A stretch of DNA of 6,661 nt from Acidimicrobiaceae bacterium (GTDB lineage Bacteria; Actinomycetota; Acidimicrobiia; Acidimicrobiales; RAAP-2), in NCBI GenBank assembly GCA_003164275.1, contig PLSY01000356.1, positions 1-6,661 of the forward strand, given 5' to 3'. This document shows, piece after piece, positions 1-6,164 of this stretch. A program made the position numbers and the translations under genes. The number at the start of each line of letters is the position of its first letter. The first letter of the stretch is position 1. A model generated the notes under the pieces. That model was not told the origin of the DNA and made no database searches. It saw only the letters and a program-made list of their open reading frames with translations.

Positions 1-473
1 TCTTCGTGTTCTTCGGGCTGGTGGCGACGGTTGGGACCTTCTACGTCCAAACCGGGCGACTGGACCTGGTTGTCGTCTGGCTGGCCGCGGTAGCGGTGGG
101 ACTGCTCGCCACTGCCCTGCTCTTGGCCAACAATCTCCGCGACATCGACACCGACGCCACCACCGGCAAGCGGACCCTGGCCGTCCGGGTCGGTCGGCGC
201 CGTGCCGGCTTCCTCTATGTGGGGAGCGTGCTCGTGCCCTTCGCCGGCGTCTTGGTCTGGGGTGTCGTCTCGATCTCCGGCGCGGTGGCGTCGGTGCGCC
301 CGGGCATCGCGTTCCTGCCCCTGGCGGCCCTGCCCTTGGCGGCGCCGCCGATCGGCCTGGTCACGAGCGAAGCCGCCGGTCGGGCCCTTCTGCCTGTCCT
401 GGCCGCCACCGGACGACTGCAGCTGATCTTCGGGGTGCTGTTGTCAGTGGCGCTGTGGCTGTGGATTGCATGA
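1..473 (+). CDS. menA: 1,4-dihydroxy-2-naphthoate polyprenyltransferase, C-terminal part (partial at left edge)
   Basis: This is the 3' end of a UbiA-family membrane prenyltransferase. MenA attaches the polyprenyl chain to 1,4-dihydroxy-2-naphthoate at the cytoplasmic membrane, giving demethylmenaquinone. The reading frame is open from base 3 (156 visible residues) and ends at TGA 471-473, so the true start lies upstream of the window. The key visible motif is NNLRDIDTDATTGKRTLAVR, the second Asp-rich prenyl-diphosphate/Mg-binding motif of the family followed by its usual GKRTLAVR-G stretch. Around it are hydrophobic segments expected of transmembrane helices, roughly FFGLVATVGTFYV, VVVWLAAVAVGLLATALLLA, FLYVGSVLVPFAGVLVWGVV, AFLPLAALPLAAPPIGLV and a C-terminal LQLIFGVLLSVALWLWIA. 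LPVLAATGRLQL near the end resembles MenA tails I know. The neighbouring menH and menD favour MenA over other UbiA members such as heme O synthase or UbiA. The gene is convergent with menH, 14 bp away. Confidence 0.88.
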   Translation, partial: FVFFGLVATVGTFYVQTGRLDLVVVWLAAVAVGLLATALLLANNLRDIDTDATTGKRTLAVRVGRRRAGFLYVGSVLVPFAGVLVWGVVSISGAVASVRPGIAFLPLAALPLAAPPIGLVTSEAAGRALLPVLAATGRLQLIFGVLLSVALWLWIA

Positions 474-487
474 GCGCCCTCGGAGCG

Positions 488-1321
488 TCAGCCCGGCGCC
501 GACGGGCCCGGCATCGACCTCACGGCCCGGGCCACGAGGTCCGGCCGCTGGAGGTGGGGAGCGTGACCGGTTCCTGGAACGGTGATCGCAGAGGCGTTCG
601 AGCCGATCGACCGGGCCAGGCGTCCTCCGAGGGCGGTGAACTTCTCGTCGTGCTCGCCGGTGATGATCAGGACGGGCATGGTGAGTTCTCCCAGCCTGTC
701 CCACAGCGGTTGCTGGGTGCCGGTTCCAGCCAGGCGGAGGCTGGAGGCCAGCCCCGGGCCGGTGTTGGCCAGCCGCTCGGCGAAGCCGTTGGCCACCTCG
801 TCGATGCCGGCGAACAGTGGTGCCTCGAGCCAGCGTCGAATGAAGACGTCGACCGGCACGGCCGGGCCCCGGGCGCCGGCTCCCGGGTCCAACTGGTCGG
901 CCAGCTCGTTGTCGGCCCGGCGGCGGTCACGCCGCTCGGCTTCGTCGTCCAGCCCGGCGGTCCCCGAGATCAAGACCAGTCGATCGACCAGCTCGGGGAG
1001 GGCGAGGGCGAGGTGGAGGGCGAATCTCGCCCCCATCGAGTAGCCGAGATAGGTGGAGCGCAATCCTCTGTCGGCCATGAGGGCGGCTCCCTCGGGGAGG
1101 TCGGCCCGGACCACCGCCGACCGGCCGTGCCCGGGCATGTCGAGGGCCACGATCTGATGGTCGGCGCCGAGCAGGGCGTCAAGGCCCCCCCACACCCGGT
1201 GGGTCTGGGTGAAGCCGTGAGCCATGACCAGCCGGGGACCTCGATCGTCTGGCCCGACGGCGGCATACAGGTCAGCTGTCGACGGGGACCGACCAGGCGT
1301 GGGAGTGGCGGCTGTGGGCAT
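488..1321 (-). CDS. menH: Alpha/beta hydrolase, likely SHCHC synthase MenH
   Basis: Predicted 277-residue soluble enzyme. MenH (2-succinyl-6-hydroxy-2,4-cyclohexadiene-1-carboxylate synthase) eliminates pyruvate from the MenD product SEPHCHC. The alpha/beta-hydrolase landmarks appear in order: oxyanion-hole HGF at about 35-37, LDMPGHGRS at 60-68, nucleophile elbow GYSMG with Ser95, MPVLIITGEHD with the acid Asp225, and GTGHAPH with His253. Tyr94-Ser95 and Arg99 (GYSMGAR) match the Tyr-Ser...Arg arrangement of E. coli MenH, and RRWLEAPLF (about 162-170) resembles the lid segment carrying its substrate-pocket Trp. The ATG at 1321 is chosen because it puts the HGF motif at the usual distance from the N-terminus. 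The frame stays open 72 codons further upstream, but that stretch is Arg/Pro-rich and lies antisense to menD. No Shine-Dalgarno is seen before the ATG. The menD start is only 11 bp away on the other strand. A generic hydrolase is the alternative; the motifs and location make MenH the better call. Confidence 0.87.
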   Translation of the reverse strand: MPTAATPTPGRSPSTADLYAAVGPDDRGPRLVMAHGFTQTHRVWGGLDALLGADHQIVALDMPGHGRSAVVRADLPEGAALMADRGLRSTYLGYSMGARFALHLALALPELVDRLVLISGTAGLDDEAERRDRRRADNELADQLDPGAGARGPAVPVDVFIRRWLEAPLFAGIDEVANGFAERLANTGPGLASSLRLAGTGTQQPLWDRLGELTMPVLIITGEHDEKFTALGGRLARSIGSNASAITVPGTGHAPHLQRPDLVARAVRSMPGPSAPG

Positions 1322-1327
1322 AGGGAG
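1322..1327 (+). promoter_or_regulatory. Ribosome binding site that selects the menD GTG start
   Basis: AGGGAG lies 5 nt before the GTG at 1333 and is the only purine-rich anti-SD match near the menD start. It favours GTG 1333 over the in-frame GTG at 1327, which would overlap this site. The site fills half of the 11-bp gap between the divergent menH and menD starts. Confidence 0.5.
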
Positions 1328-1332
1328 TGGCC

Positions 1333-3117
1333 GTGAGCGTACCGACCGCCGACGGTGGCCACAGCGCCCCTGATGTCCAGGCAGCCTTCGCTTCCACGCT
1401 GGTGGACGAGTGGGTGAGGGGGGGCGTGTCACGGGCGGTGGTCTGTCCTGGCTCTCGGTCGACCCCACTGGCCGTCGCCCTCGCCGCCGAGCCGGCCATC
1501 GAGGTGACGGTGCGGCTCGATGAGCGATCGGCTGCATTCACCGCCCTCGGGATCGGCCTGGCCACCGGTCGACCGGCCCTGGTGGTGACGACCAGCGGCA
1601 CCGCGGCCGCCGAGCTCCATGCTGCGGTGGTCGAGGCGGACCTGGCGGGGGTTCCCCTCATCGCCTGCACGGCCGACAGGCCCGCCGAGCTCCACGACGT
1701 CGGCGCCCCACAGACCATCGACCAGACCCATCTGTTCGGTCGCAGCCCACGCTGGTACTGCGATCCAGGGGTGCCGAGCGAGGCGACGCGGACATCGTGG
1801 CGGTCGTTGGCCGCCCGATCCGTGGCCGAGGCGACATCGGGGCCGGAGGGCCCTGGCCCCGTCCACCTCAACCTGCCCTTCCGGGAGCCGCTGCTCGGGG
1901 ACGCCGGCCGAGCCGGCGGGATCCCGCCCGGTCGTTCGGGCTCGCGTTCCTGGCACGCCGTGGTGTCCGGGACCGCCCCCCTGGAGGCGACGGCACTGAC
2001 CACCCTGGTTGACGCCGACCTCTTCGCCGTCGGCACCAGGGGCCTGATCGTCGCCGGGGCCGGGTGCGGAGATCCCGCCGCCGTTGTGAGCCTGTCCGAA
2101 GCCCTCTCCTGGCCGCTCCTCGCCGACCCCCGCTCGGGGGCGAGGGGAGAGGGGCCGACCGTGGTGGCGGCGGCAGACGGCATCCTGCGGTCGTCAATGT
2201 TCGCCGGATCCCATCGCCCCGACACCGTCATCTCCGTGGGTCAGCCCTGGGTGTCCAAGGTGGTGAACCAGTTCCTAGCCGAGTCGGCCTCACTCGGGAC
2301 CGTCACCGTCGCCGTCGAACCGACAGGCCGTTGGTACGACCCTGAGCGGAACCTCGAGCTGCTCATCCGGTCCGATCCGCAGTCCTTCTGCCAGGCCGCC
2401 CTCGAGGCCGTCGGGGAGGCGCCGCCCAGCCGAGGCCCGGGTGGTGCGTGGCTCGACGACTGGACAGATGCTGAACGCCGAGCCCAGTCGGCCATCGATG
2501 TCGGGTCGACCGGCCTCACCGAGCCGACCCTCGCTCGACGGCTGACGGCCGCGCTCCCCGACGGGGCAACGCTGGTCGTGTCCTCGTCCATGCCCGTACG
2601 AGATGTCGAGGCGTTCAGTGCCCGGCGTCCTCGCCCGGTCACGACCTTGGCCAACCGAGGGGCGAACGGCATCGACGGCGTGGTCTCGACCGCCCTCGGA
2701 GTGGCCGTGGCCGCCGATGGGCCGACGGTTGCCTTCGTTGGCGACTTGGCCTTCTTCCACGACGTGTCGGCCCTGGTGCGATCCGATCGATTCGCACCCG
2801 ACCTGACCGTGGTGGTGGCGGACAACGGTGGTGGGGGGATCTTCTCGTTCCTGGCACCGGCCTCGGCCCTCGACGGCCCGACCTTCGACACCCTCTTTGG
2901 GACCCCCCAAGCCCAAGACGTGGCCCAAGTGGCCGCAGGCTTCGGCTGGCCGGTCGACGACGTCTCCGACGAAGGCGACTTCGTCGAGGCCCTCGGACGC
3001 CGCCTCGGTGAAGGGGGCCTCTCGGTGATCCGGGTGAGGCTGCCGGCCCGGGACGAGAATGTGGACCACCACGGCCGGATCAACGCAGCCATCGTGGCCG
3101 CCGTCGACGGGGCCTAA
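1333..3117 (+). CDS. menD: 2-succinyl-5-enolpyruvyl-6-hydroxy-3-cyclohexene-1-carboxylate synthase (MenD)
   Basis: Thiamine-diphosphate-dependent enzyme that joins isochorismate and the succinyl-semialdehyde unit from 2-oxoglutarate, the first committed step of classical menaquinone synthesis. At 594 residues it is close to usual MenD length. Using the 1333 start: VVCPGSRSTPLAVALA (about 36-51) and DERSAAF, whose Glu64 is the conserved cofactor-activating glutamate, open the Pyr domain. TTSGTAAAELHAAVVEA and CTADRPAELHDVGAPQTIDQ (about 112-131) follow. SSSMPVRDVEAF and NRGANGIDG (about 417-449) begin the PP domain. The Mg/ThDP motif starts at GDLAFFHD (Asp471) and closes at ADNGGGGIF, with Asn498 in the metal-ligand position. 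The residue before Asn498 is Asp, where homologues I recall have Asn. The start is GTG 1333 because of AGGGAG 5 nt upstream; GTG 1327 would add two residues. The gene is divergent from menH and convergent with the LCP gene, 7 bp beyond its TAA. Confidence 0.96.
   Translation: MSVPTADGGHSAPDVQAAFASTLVDEWVRGGVSRAVVCPGSRSTPLAVALAAEPAIEVTVRLDERSAAFTALGIGLATGRPALVVTTSGTAAAELHAAVVEADLAGVPLIACTADRPAELHDVGAPQTIDQTHLFGRSPRWYCDPGVPSEATRTSWRSLAARSVAEATSGPEGPGPVHLNLPFREPLLGDAGRAGGIPPGRSGSRSWHAVVSGTAPLEATALTTLVDADLFAVGTRGLIVAGAGCGDPAAVVSLSEALSWPLLADPRSGARGEGPTVVAAADGILRSSMFAGSHRPDTVISVGQPWVSKVVNQFLAESASLGTVTVAVEPTGRWYDPERNLELLIRSDPQSFCQAALEAVGEAPPSRGPGGAWLDDWTDAERRAQSAIDVGSTGLTEPTLARRLTAALPDGATLVVSSSMPVRDVEAFSARRPRPVTTLANRGANGIDGVVSTALGVAVAADGPTVAFVGDLAFFHDVSALVRSDRFAPDLTVVVADNGGGGIFSFLAPASALDGPTFDTLFGTPQAQDVAQVAAGFGWPVDDVSDEGDFVEALGRRLGEGGLSVIRVRLPARDENVDHHGRINAAIVAAVDGA
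1336..1341 (-). promoter_or_regulatory. Possible menH -10 element inside menD
   Basis: On the minus strand the hexamer is TACGCT, which fits the TANNNT pattern of a sigma70-type -10. It would start transcription only about 7 nt before the menH ATG, giving a nearly leaderless mRNA, consistent with the lack of a Shine-Dalgarno. No clear -35 is visible. The same hexamer occurs upstream of the carotenoid oxygenase gene. This is inference from a short motif. Confidence 0.22.
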
Positions 3118-3119
3118 GG

Positions 3120-3142
3120 GACCCTCAGCAGGCTGTGGGGTC
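3120..3142. terminator. Hairpin at the convergent menD / LCP gene ends
   Basis: GACCC (3120-3124) pairs with GGGTC (3138-3142), and CAG (3126-3128) can pair with CTG (3133-3135) inside it, leaving a 4-nt loop. The structure begins 2 nt after the menD TAA and covers the stop codon and last codons of the LCP gene, so it could end transcripts from both sides. There is no T-tract on either strand, so a canonical intrinsic terminator is not shown. GC-rich DNA forms such stems by chance. Confidence 0.3.
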
Positions 3143-4522
3143 GAACGACGGGATGTCCGAGGCCGGGGCCGTCGTGGTCGTCGCGGCCTTGGACGATGCC
3201 TTGGTGGTGGTTGTCGGAGCCGGCGCCACCGTGGTCGTCGTCGGGGGAGGCGTGAGGGCGAGGGCATTGCCGTAGGCATCGAGCGGCGGTGTCACGATGG
3301 TGCCAAAAGGTCCGCCGAGGAACTGGGTGATCAGGGCCGACGCCTCTTCGGGCTGGACGACCTCCACGTCCGAACCTCCCGAGGTCTGCTCCCCCACGGT
3401 CGGCAAGGTGTAGGCCTGGAGCTGCGAACCTGAGAACGCGTGGTACCGCTCGGCCAGGGAGAACAGGTCGGTGGCGGACAGGCCGTTGTCCTTGCTGAAG
3501 TCGTGGACGGACGAGGTCAGGAGCGAGTTGAGCTGCAACGGGTTGAAGGTCGACTTGGCCTTGTCCAAGGCGGCGGCGATGATGAGGTTCTGCCTGGTGA
3601 TCCGTCCGATGTCCGAGCTCGGGTCCTGGTACCACTCACCGCCCTTCAGGTACTCGAAGTAGCGGGACCGGGACAGGGCGAGCGCCTCAGCGCCGCTCAA
3701 CACCTGACAGCCCGTCGTGGTGATGTCGAGACCGGACTCGTTCACTCCGGTGCCCTGGTTGTGGTCGCGGATCGGATAGGGGATGTTCATCGAGATCCCG
3801 CCGAGCGCGTTGACCGCGTCCTGGAGGCCGAAGAAGTTGATGACGATGTAGTGGCTGATCGGAATGCCGAAGGTGTTCTGGATGGTCTGGATGAGGGCGT
3901 CGGGGCCATTGCCGAACGCCGCATTGATCTTGTTGTCACTGGAGAGCCCACTGTTTGCGGCCATGTCGGACAAGGTGACGTAGGTGTCTCGGGGTATGGA
4001 CAGCGACGACGCGGTGCCGGTCGAAGGATCGACTCGGATGATCTTGATGGTGTCGCTTCGCTGGCCGGCGGTGCTGGCGGCGCTGCCGAACTGTTGCGCC
4101 TCGGCCGCCGTCTCTCCGGCCCGGCTGTCCGAGCCGATCAACAAGACGTTGTAGGGAGCGCCGTTGGCTGCTGCCACGCAGGTCGTGCACGGCCTGGAGA
4201 CCACTTTGGACCACTGGTAGCGGAAATAGCCGTAGCCGAGTCCGGCCACAACCAGCACCACGATCACGAATCCGATGGCCCAGCGCAGAATGCGCTCCGC
4301 CGGTCGCCGTCGTCGCTTCTTTGCCTTCCGACGTTCTCGTCTGGAAGGAAACGACACCTGGCCGCCCAAGATCGGCCCGGGGAAGTCCGACGGCTGGCGC
4401 CCGGCCTGGCGGGGCGTGGGTGGTGGCACATTGCCCGACGAGCGCGGCTGTCCGGTGGAGCCCCCTGAAGAGCGTCCAGTGGGGCGAGATCCGCGCGGGG
4501 TGGGAGGGTCGTTTGGTGGCAA
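3125..4522 (-). CDS. LytR-CpsA-Psr (LCP) family cell-wall glycopolymer ligase
   Basis: Predicted 465-residue single-pass membrane protein with its catalytic domain outside the cell. LCP proteins transfer undecaprenyl-phosphate-linked glycopolymers (teichoic acid, arabinogalactan or capsule type) onto peptidoglycan. Residues 1-60 are a Pro/Gly/Ser-rich cytoplasmic tail, then a very basic RRERRKAKKRRRR patch (61-73) and one transmembrane helix (about 79-98). The LCP domain follows: NVLLIGSDSR (125-134), RSDTIKIIRVDP (155-166), SIPRDTYV (175-182), KINAAFGNG (198-206), HYIVINFFGLQDAVNALGGI (224-243), GCQVLSGAEALALSRSR (271-287) and GRITRQ (306-311). These carry the conserved Arg/Asp residues that bind pyrophosphate and metal. 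A short extension after about residue 340 leads into a Thr/Pro/Ala linker (about 425-454) with three TTTT runs, and the last residue is Cys465. Other extracellular cysteines are Cys112, Cys115 and Cys272. The start is TTG 4522 without a visible Shine-Dalgarno. The frame is open upstream to a stop at 4634-4636 but holds no ATG, GTG or TTG. GTG at 4429 (residue 32) is an alternative. Family call firm; polymer unknown. Confidence 0.93.
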   Translation of the reverse strand: MPPNDPPTPRGSRPTGRSSGGSTGQPRSSGNVPPPTPRQAGRQPSDFPGPILGGQVSFPSRRERRKAKKRRRRPAERILRWAIGFVIVVLVVAGLGYGYFRYQWSKVVSRPCTTCVAAANGAPYNVLLIGSDSRAGETAAEAQQFGSAASTAGQRSDTIKIIRVDPSTGTASSLSIPRDTYVTLSDMAANSGLSSDNKINAAFGNGPDALIQTIQNTFGIPISHYIVINFFGLQDAVNALGGISMNIPYPIRDHNQGTGVNESGLDITTTGCQVLSGAEALALSRSRYFEYLKGGEWYQDPSSDIGRITRQNLIIAAALDKAKSTFNPLQLNSLLTSSVHDFSKDNGLSATDLFSLAERYHAFSGSQLQAYTLPTVGEQTSGGSDVEVVQPEEASALITQFLGGPFGTIVTPPLDAYGNALALTPPPTTTTVAPAPTTTTKASSKAATTTTAPASDIPSFDPTAC

Positions 4523-4655
4523 GGGCTGATTGGGTGCTGGCTCGTCCGATCGAGGGTTCGATCTGGCCGCAGCAGGGGCCGGGACTTCGCTTGTCGGTTC
4601 GTCAGTTTCGCATGGACGGGCTCGCGACTGGTGTCACGTCGCCCATCGGCCCGGG
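4523..4655 (-). promoter_or_regulatory. Intergenic region upstream of the LCP gene
   Basis: This 133-bp gap separates the oxygenase stop codon from the LCP TTG start on the same strand. I see no clear -35/-10 pair and no Shine-Dalgarno for the LCP gene. It holds a perfect 6-bp-arm dyad (4548-4563) and begins with half of the hairpin over the oxygenase stop. The gap is long enough for a separate LCP promoter, but read-through from the oxygenase gene cannot be excluded. Confidence 0.3.
4548..4563. repeat. 16-bp inverted repeat before the LCP start
   Basis: GATCGA-GGGT-TCGATC is a perfect dyad with 6-bp arms and a 4-bp centre, 25 bp upstream of the LCP TTG codon. It could be an operator half-site pair or a small RNA hairpin in the leader, but GATCGA-type words are common in high-GC genomes and chance is a fair explanation. 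Confidence 0.3.
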
Positions 4656-4666
4656 TCAGGACCCGG
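4651..4666 (-). terminator. Hairpin spanning the carotenoid oxygenase stop codon
   Basis: On the plus strand CCGGGT (4651-4656) and ACCCGG (4661-4666) are perfect 6-bp complementary arms with a 4-nt loop; the minus-strand RNA can fold the same way. The stop codon of the oxygenase gene (4656-4658) lies in the stem and loop. The stem is very GC-rich but is not followed by a T-tract, so it is at most a U-less actinobacterial-type terminator or a transcript-end stabiliser. Confidence 0.3.
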
Positions 4667-6002
4667 TGGGCACCCAAGAGCCGTGGAATCCGAAGGGAAC
4701 CCGGGCCGGGAGGTGGACGACGGCCACGGGAGGCCCGGCGAATGAGGTGGCGTCCAAGATGATCAGGTCACTGGCGTTCCTCGTCCCGTCGTAGACGACG
4801 CTCAGGACCCAGCCCTCGTCCTCGTTGCTTCCGTCCGCGGCCCGCACGAACACCGGCTCGCCGGAGGCGTGGTACTCGCCCGGTTCGAAGCGCGTCGACT
4901 CGTCGCGCTGGAGGTCGTACTTGATCAGCCCGTGCTGTGAGGGGACCTGAGGGTTGTCGCCGAGCAGCGTGGCGTAGCCATAGCGGTGCGGACGACCGGC
5001 GACCGCGTCGTCGATTCGCGGGAACTCGACGGGAGCGTCGTCGAGGCGCCGCTCGGATACCCGGTTGGTGATGAGGTCGATGGTCCAGCGGGCGAGCAGC
5101 GGAAGGCCCGAAGCAATCGCCTCGCCGGGCCCGGTGTCGAAGGCCTGGTCGTAGCGGACGACGTCCATGACCACCTTGTCCTCGTCGTCGTAGGCGTTCA
5201 AGACATGGAACACGAAGACGGGGTCCATGCCTATCCATCGAACATCGCCGTTGCCACCGTCCCTCGGCATGACACCGACGCGGGCACCCACGTCAGGCAG
5301 CCACCGGTAGGGCAGCGATCGACCTTCGCTGGCCAGGGCCATGTCGAAGACCACCGGGAGGTCCATGAAGATGACGCGGGAGGCCGTGACCCCGAAGTCG
5401 TGGGCCATGGCAGCCCGGGGAACCTCGATCTCCTCGGTGCGTGTCAGCACCCCGGCGGCATCGGCAACGTGGTACCGCAGGTAGGGCGGACCGAAGATGT
5501 CACTTCCGAAGAACACGAGCTCGCCGGTCTCGGGGTCGACCTTCGGGTGGGCAGTCATCGGCGAGCCGAGCCCGCCGTCGAAGTCGTGGACCCGGGCCCG
5601 CCCGAGGTCGGGGGAGAGGGCATGGGGAAGGCCCGACTCGACCAGTGCCAGCGTCGTTCCGCCGTGGCGGATCACATGGGTGTTGGCCGGCCCGTTGATG
5701 GGCTCCTTTGGACCCTTCGGCAATGGCGTGTCGAGCTCGGCCGCCAAGGCCCGGGTGCGCACCCAGCGGTTGCGATAGCCGACCGCCTTGCCGTCGGACA
5801 GCGAGATGGCATGGATCATCCCGTCGCCGCTGAACCAGTGGTAGTCGGACTCGTCCATCGGGACTACGGCCGGATTGGGCCCGTTGCGCAGGAGGCGTCC
5901 AGCCAGGTCGGGGGGTATGGCCCCCGTCACCTCCAAGAGACGATCGTCGGTGCGCTCATCGAAGACCGGGGCGTAGTTGTCGTGGAGGTACGGGTTGCGC
6001 AT
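4656..6002 (-). CDS. Carotenoid oxygenase family protein (RPE65 / carotenoid-cleavage dioxygenase type)
   Basis: Predicted 448-residue nonheme-iron dioxygenase that cleaves a conjugated double bond, either in carotenoids or apocarotenoids to give aldehydes or in stilbene-like phenolics. The seven-bladed-propeller family is recognised by LLRNGPNP (37-44), HWFSGDGMIHAISLSDG (55-71) and NTHVIRHGGTTLALVESGLPHAL (107-129). The four iron-binding histidines are all present: His152 in MTAHPK, His201 in MAHDFG, His266 in FHVLNAYDDED and His440 in the C-terminal FGFHGSWVP. GEPVFVRA (381-388) carries a Glu of the kind that supports the iron histidines. The start ATG 6002 has a strong GAGGAG 6 nt upstream, and the protein begins NPYLHDNYAPVFDE as homologues do. 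The frame is open another 117 codons upstream, but that part is antisense to tyrS and is rejected. No signal peptide is visible, so it is probably cytosolic or membrane-associated. No carotenoid-synthesis genes lie in the window, so the substrate cannot be named. Confidence 0.94.
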   Translation of the reverse strand: MRNPYLHDNYAPVFDERTDDRLLEVTGAIPPDLAGRLLRNGPNPAVVPMDESDYHWFSGDGMIHAISLSDGKAVGYRNRWVRTRALAAELDTPLPKGPKEPINGPANTHVIRHGGTTLALVESGLPHALSPDLGRARVHDFDGGLGSPMTAHPKVDPETGELVFFGSDIFGPPYLRYHVADAAGVLTRTEEIEVPRAAMAHDFGVTASRVIFMDLPVVFDMALASEGRSLPYRWLPDVGARVGVMPRDGGNGDVRWIGMDPVFVFHVLNAYDDEDKVVMDVVRYDQAFDTGPGEAIASGLPLLARWTIDLITNRVSERRLDDAPVEFPRIDDAVAGRPHRYGYATLLGDNPQVPSQHGLIKYDLQRDESTRFEPGEYHASGEPVFVRAADGSNEDEGWVLSVVYDGTRNASDLIILDATSFAGPPVAVVHLPARVPFGFHGSWVPTGS

Positions 6003-6164
6003 GGATCGCTCCTCGGAACGGGGTGGGAGTGAGGTCAGGTTCAAAGCGGAAGGTGCCGCCTCTGGCCCGGACCCTGGGAGCGTAGCTGTCGCCGATACGA
6101 TCGAGCCCTGGCTGTCGACGCCCGTGCGACCGGCGGCCCTCCCTCGACGTGGCAGGCTGAGGCC
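6003..6164. promoter_or_regulatory. Divergent promoter region between the oxygenase gene and tyrS
   Basis: These 162 bp separate two start codons facing away from each other, so both promoters should lie here. Two TANNNT -10-like hexamers are visible: TACGAT at 6096-6101 on the plus strand, giving a tyrS leader of roughly 57 nt, and TACGCT at 6079-6084 on the minus strand, giving an oxygenase leader of roughly 70 nt. Neither has a convincing -35. I see no T-box-like leader before tyrS; the space is too short for one. The region is established by gene layout, while the exact hexamers are guesses. Confidence 0.45.
6009..6014 (-). promoter_or_regulatory. Ribosome binding site of the carotenoid oxygenase gene
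   Basis: GAGGAG on the minus strand, 6 nt before ATG 6002, is the strongest Shine-Dalgarno in the window. It decides the start, excluding the 117-codon upstream extension of the same frame. Confidence 0.75.

Noticed and set aside
455..1336. Long plus-strand open frame antisense to menH (293 codons)
   Set aside because: Its translation is low-complexity Gly/Arg/Glu-rich without a recognisable motif, and the opposite strand encodes a clear hydrolase with a catalytic triad. Long shadow frames are expected in high-GC DNA.
1322..1537. 72-codon N-terminal extension of menH
   Set aside because: The extension is Arg/Pro-rich, overlaps the conserved N-terminus of menD on the other strand, and would make the protein far longer than MenH.
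3170..3260. Short tandem-like repeat in DNA near the LCP 3' end
   Set aside because: It is explained by codons for the Thr/Pro/Ala-rich linker of the LCP protein rather than by a separate repeat element.
2241..3279. Long minus-strand open frames antisense to menD
   Set aside because: They are Arg/Pro/Ser-rich, overlap each other in different frames and lie under well-conserved MenD motifs.
3440..4468. 342-codon plus-strand open frame antisense to the LCP gene
   Set aside because: There is no recognisable domain, the composition is that of a GC-rich shadow, and the minus strand carries an unmistakable LCP domain.
4986..6032. 348-codon plus-strand open frame antisense to the oxygenase gene
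   Set aside because: It shows no domain, and the minus strand carries all four iron-binding histidine motifs.
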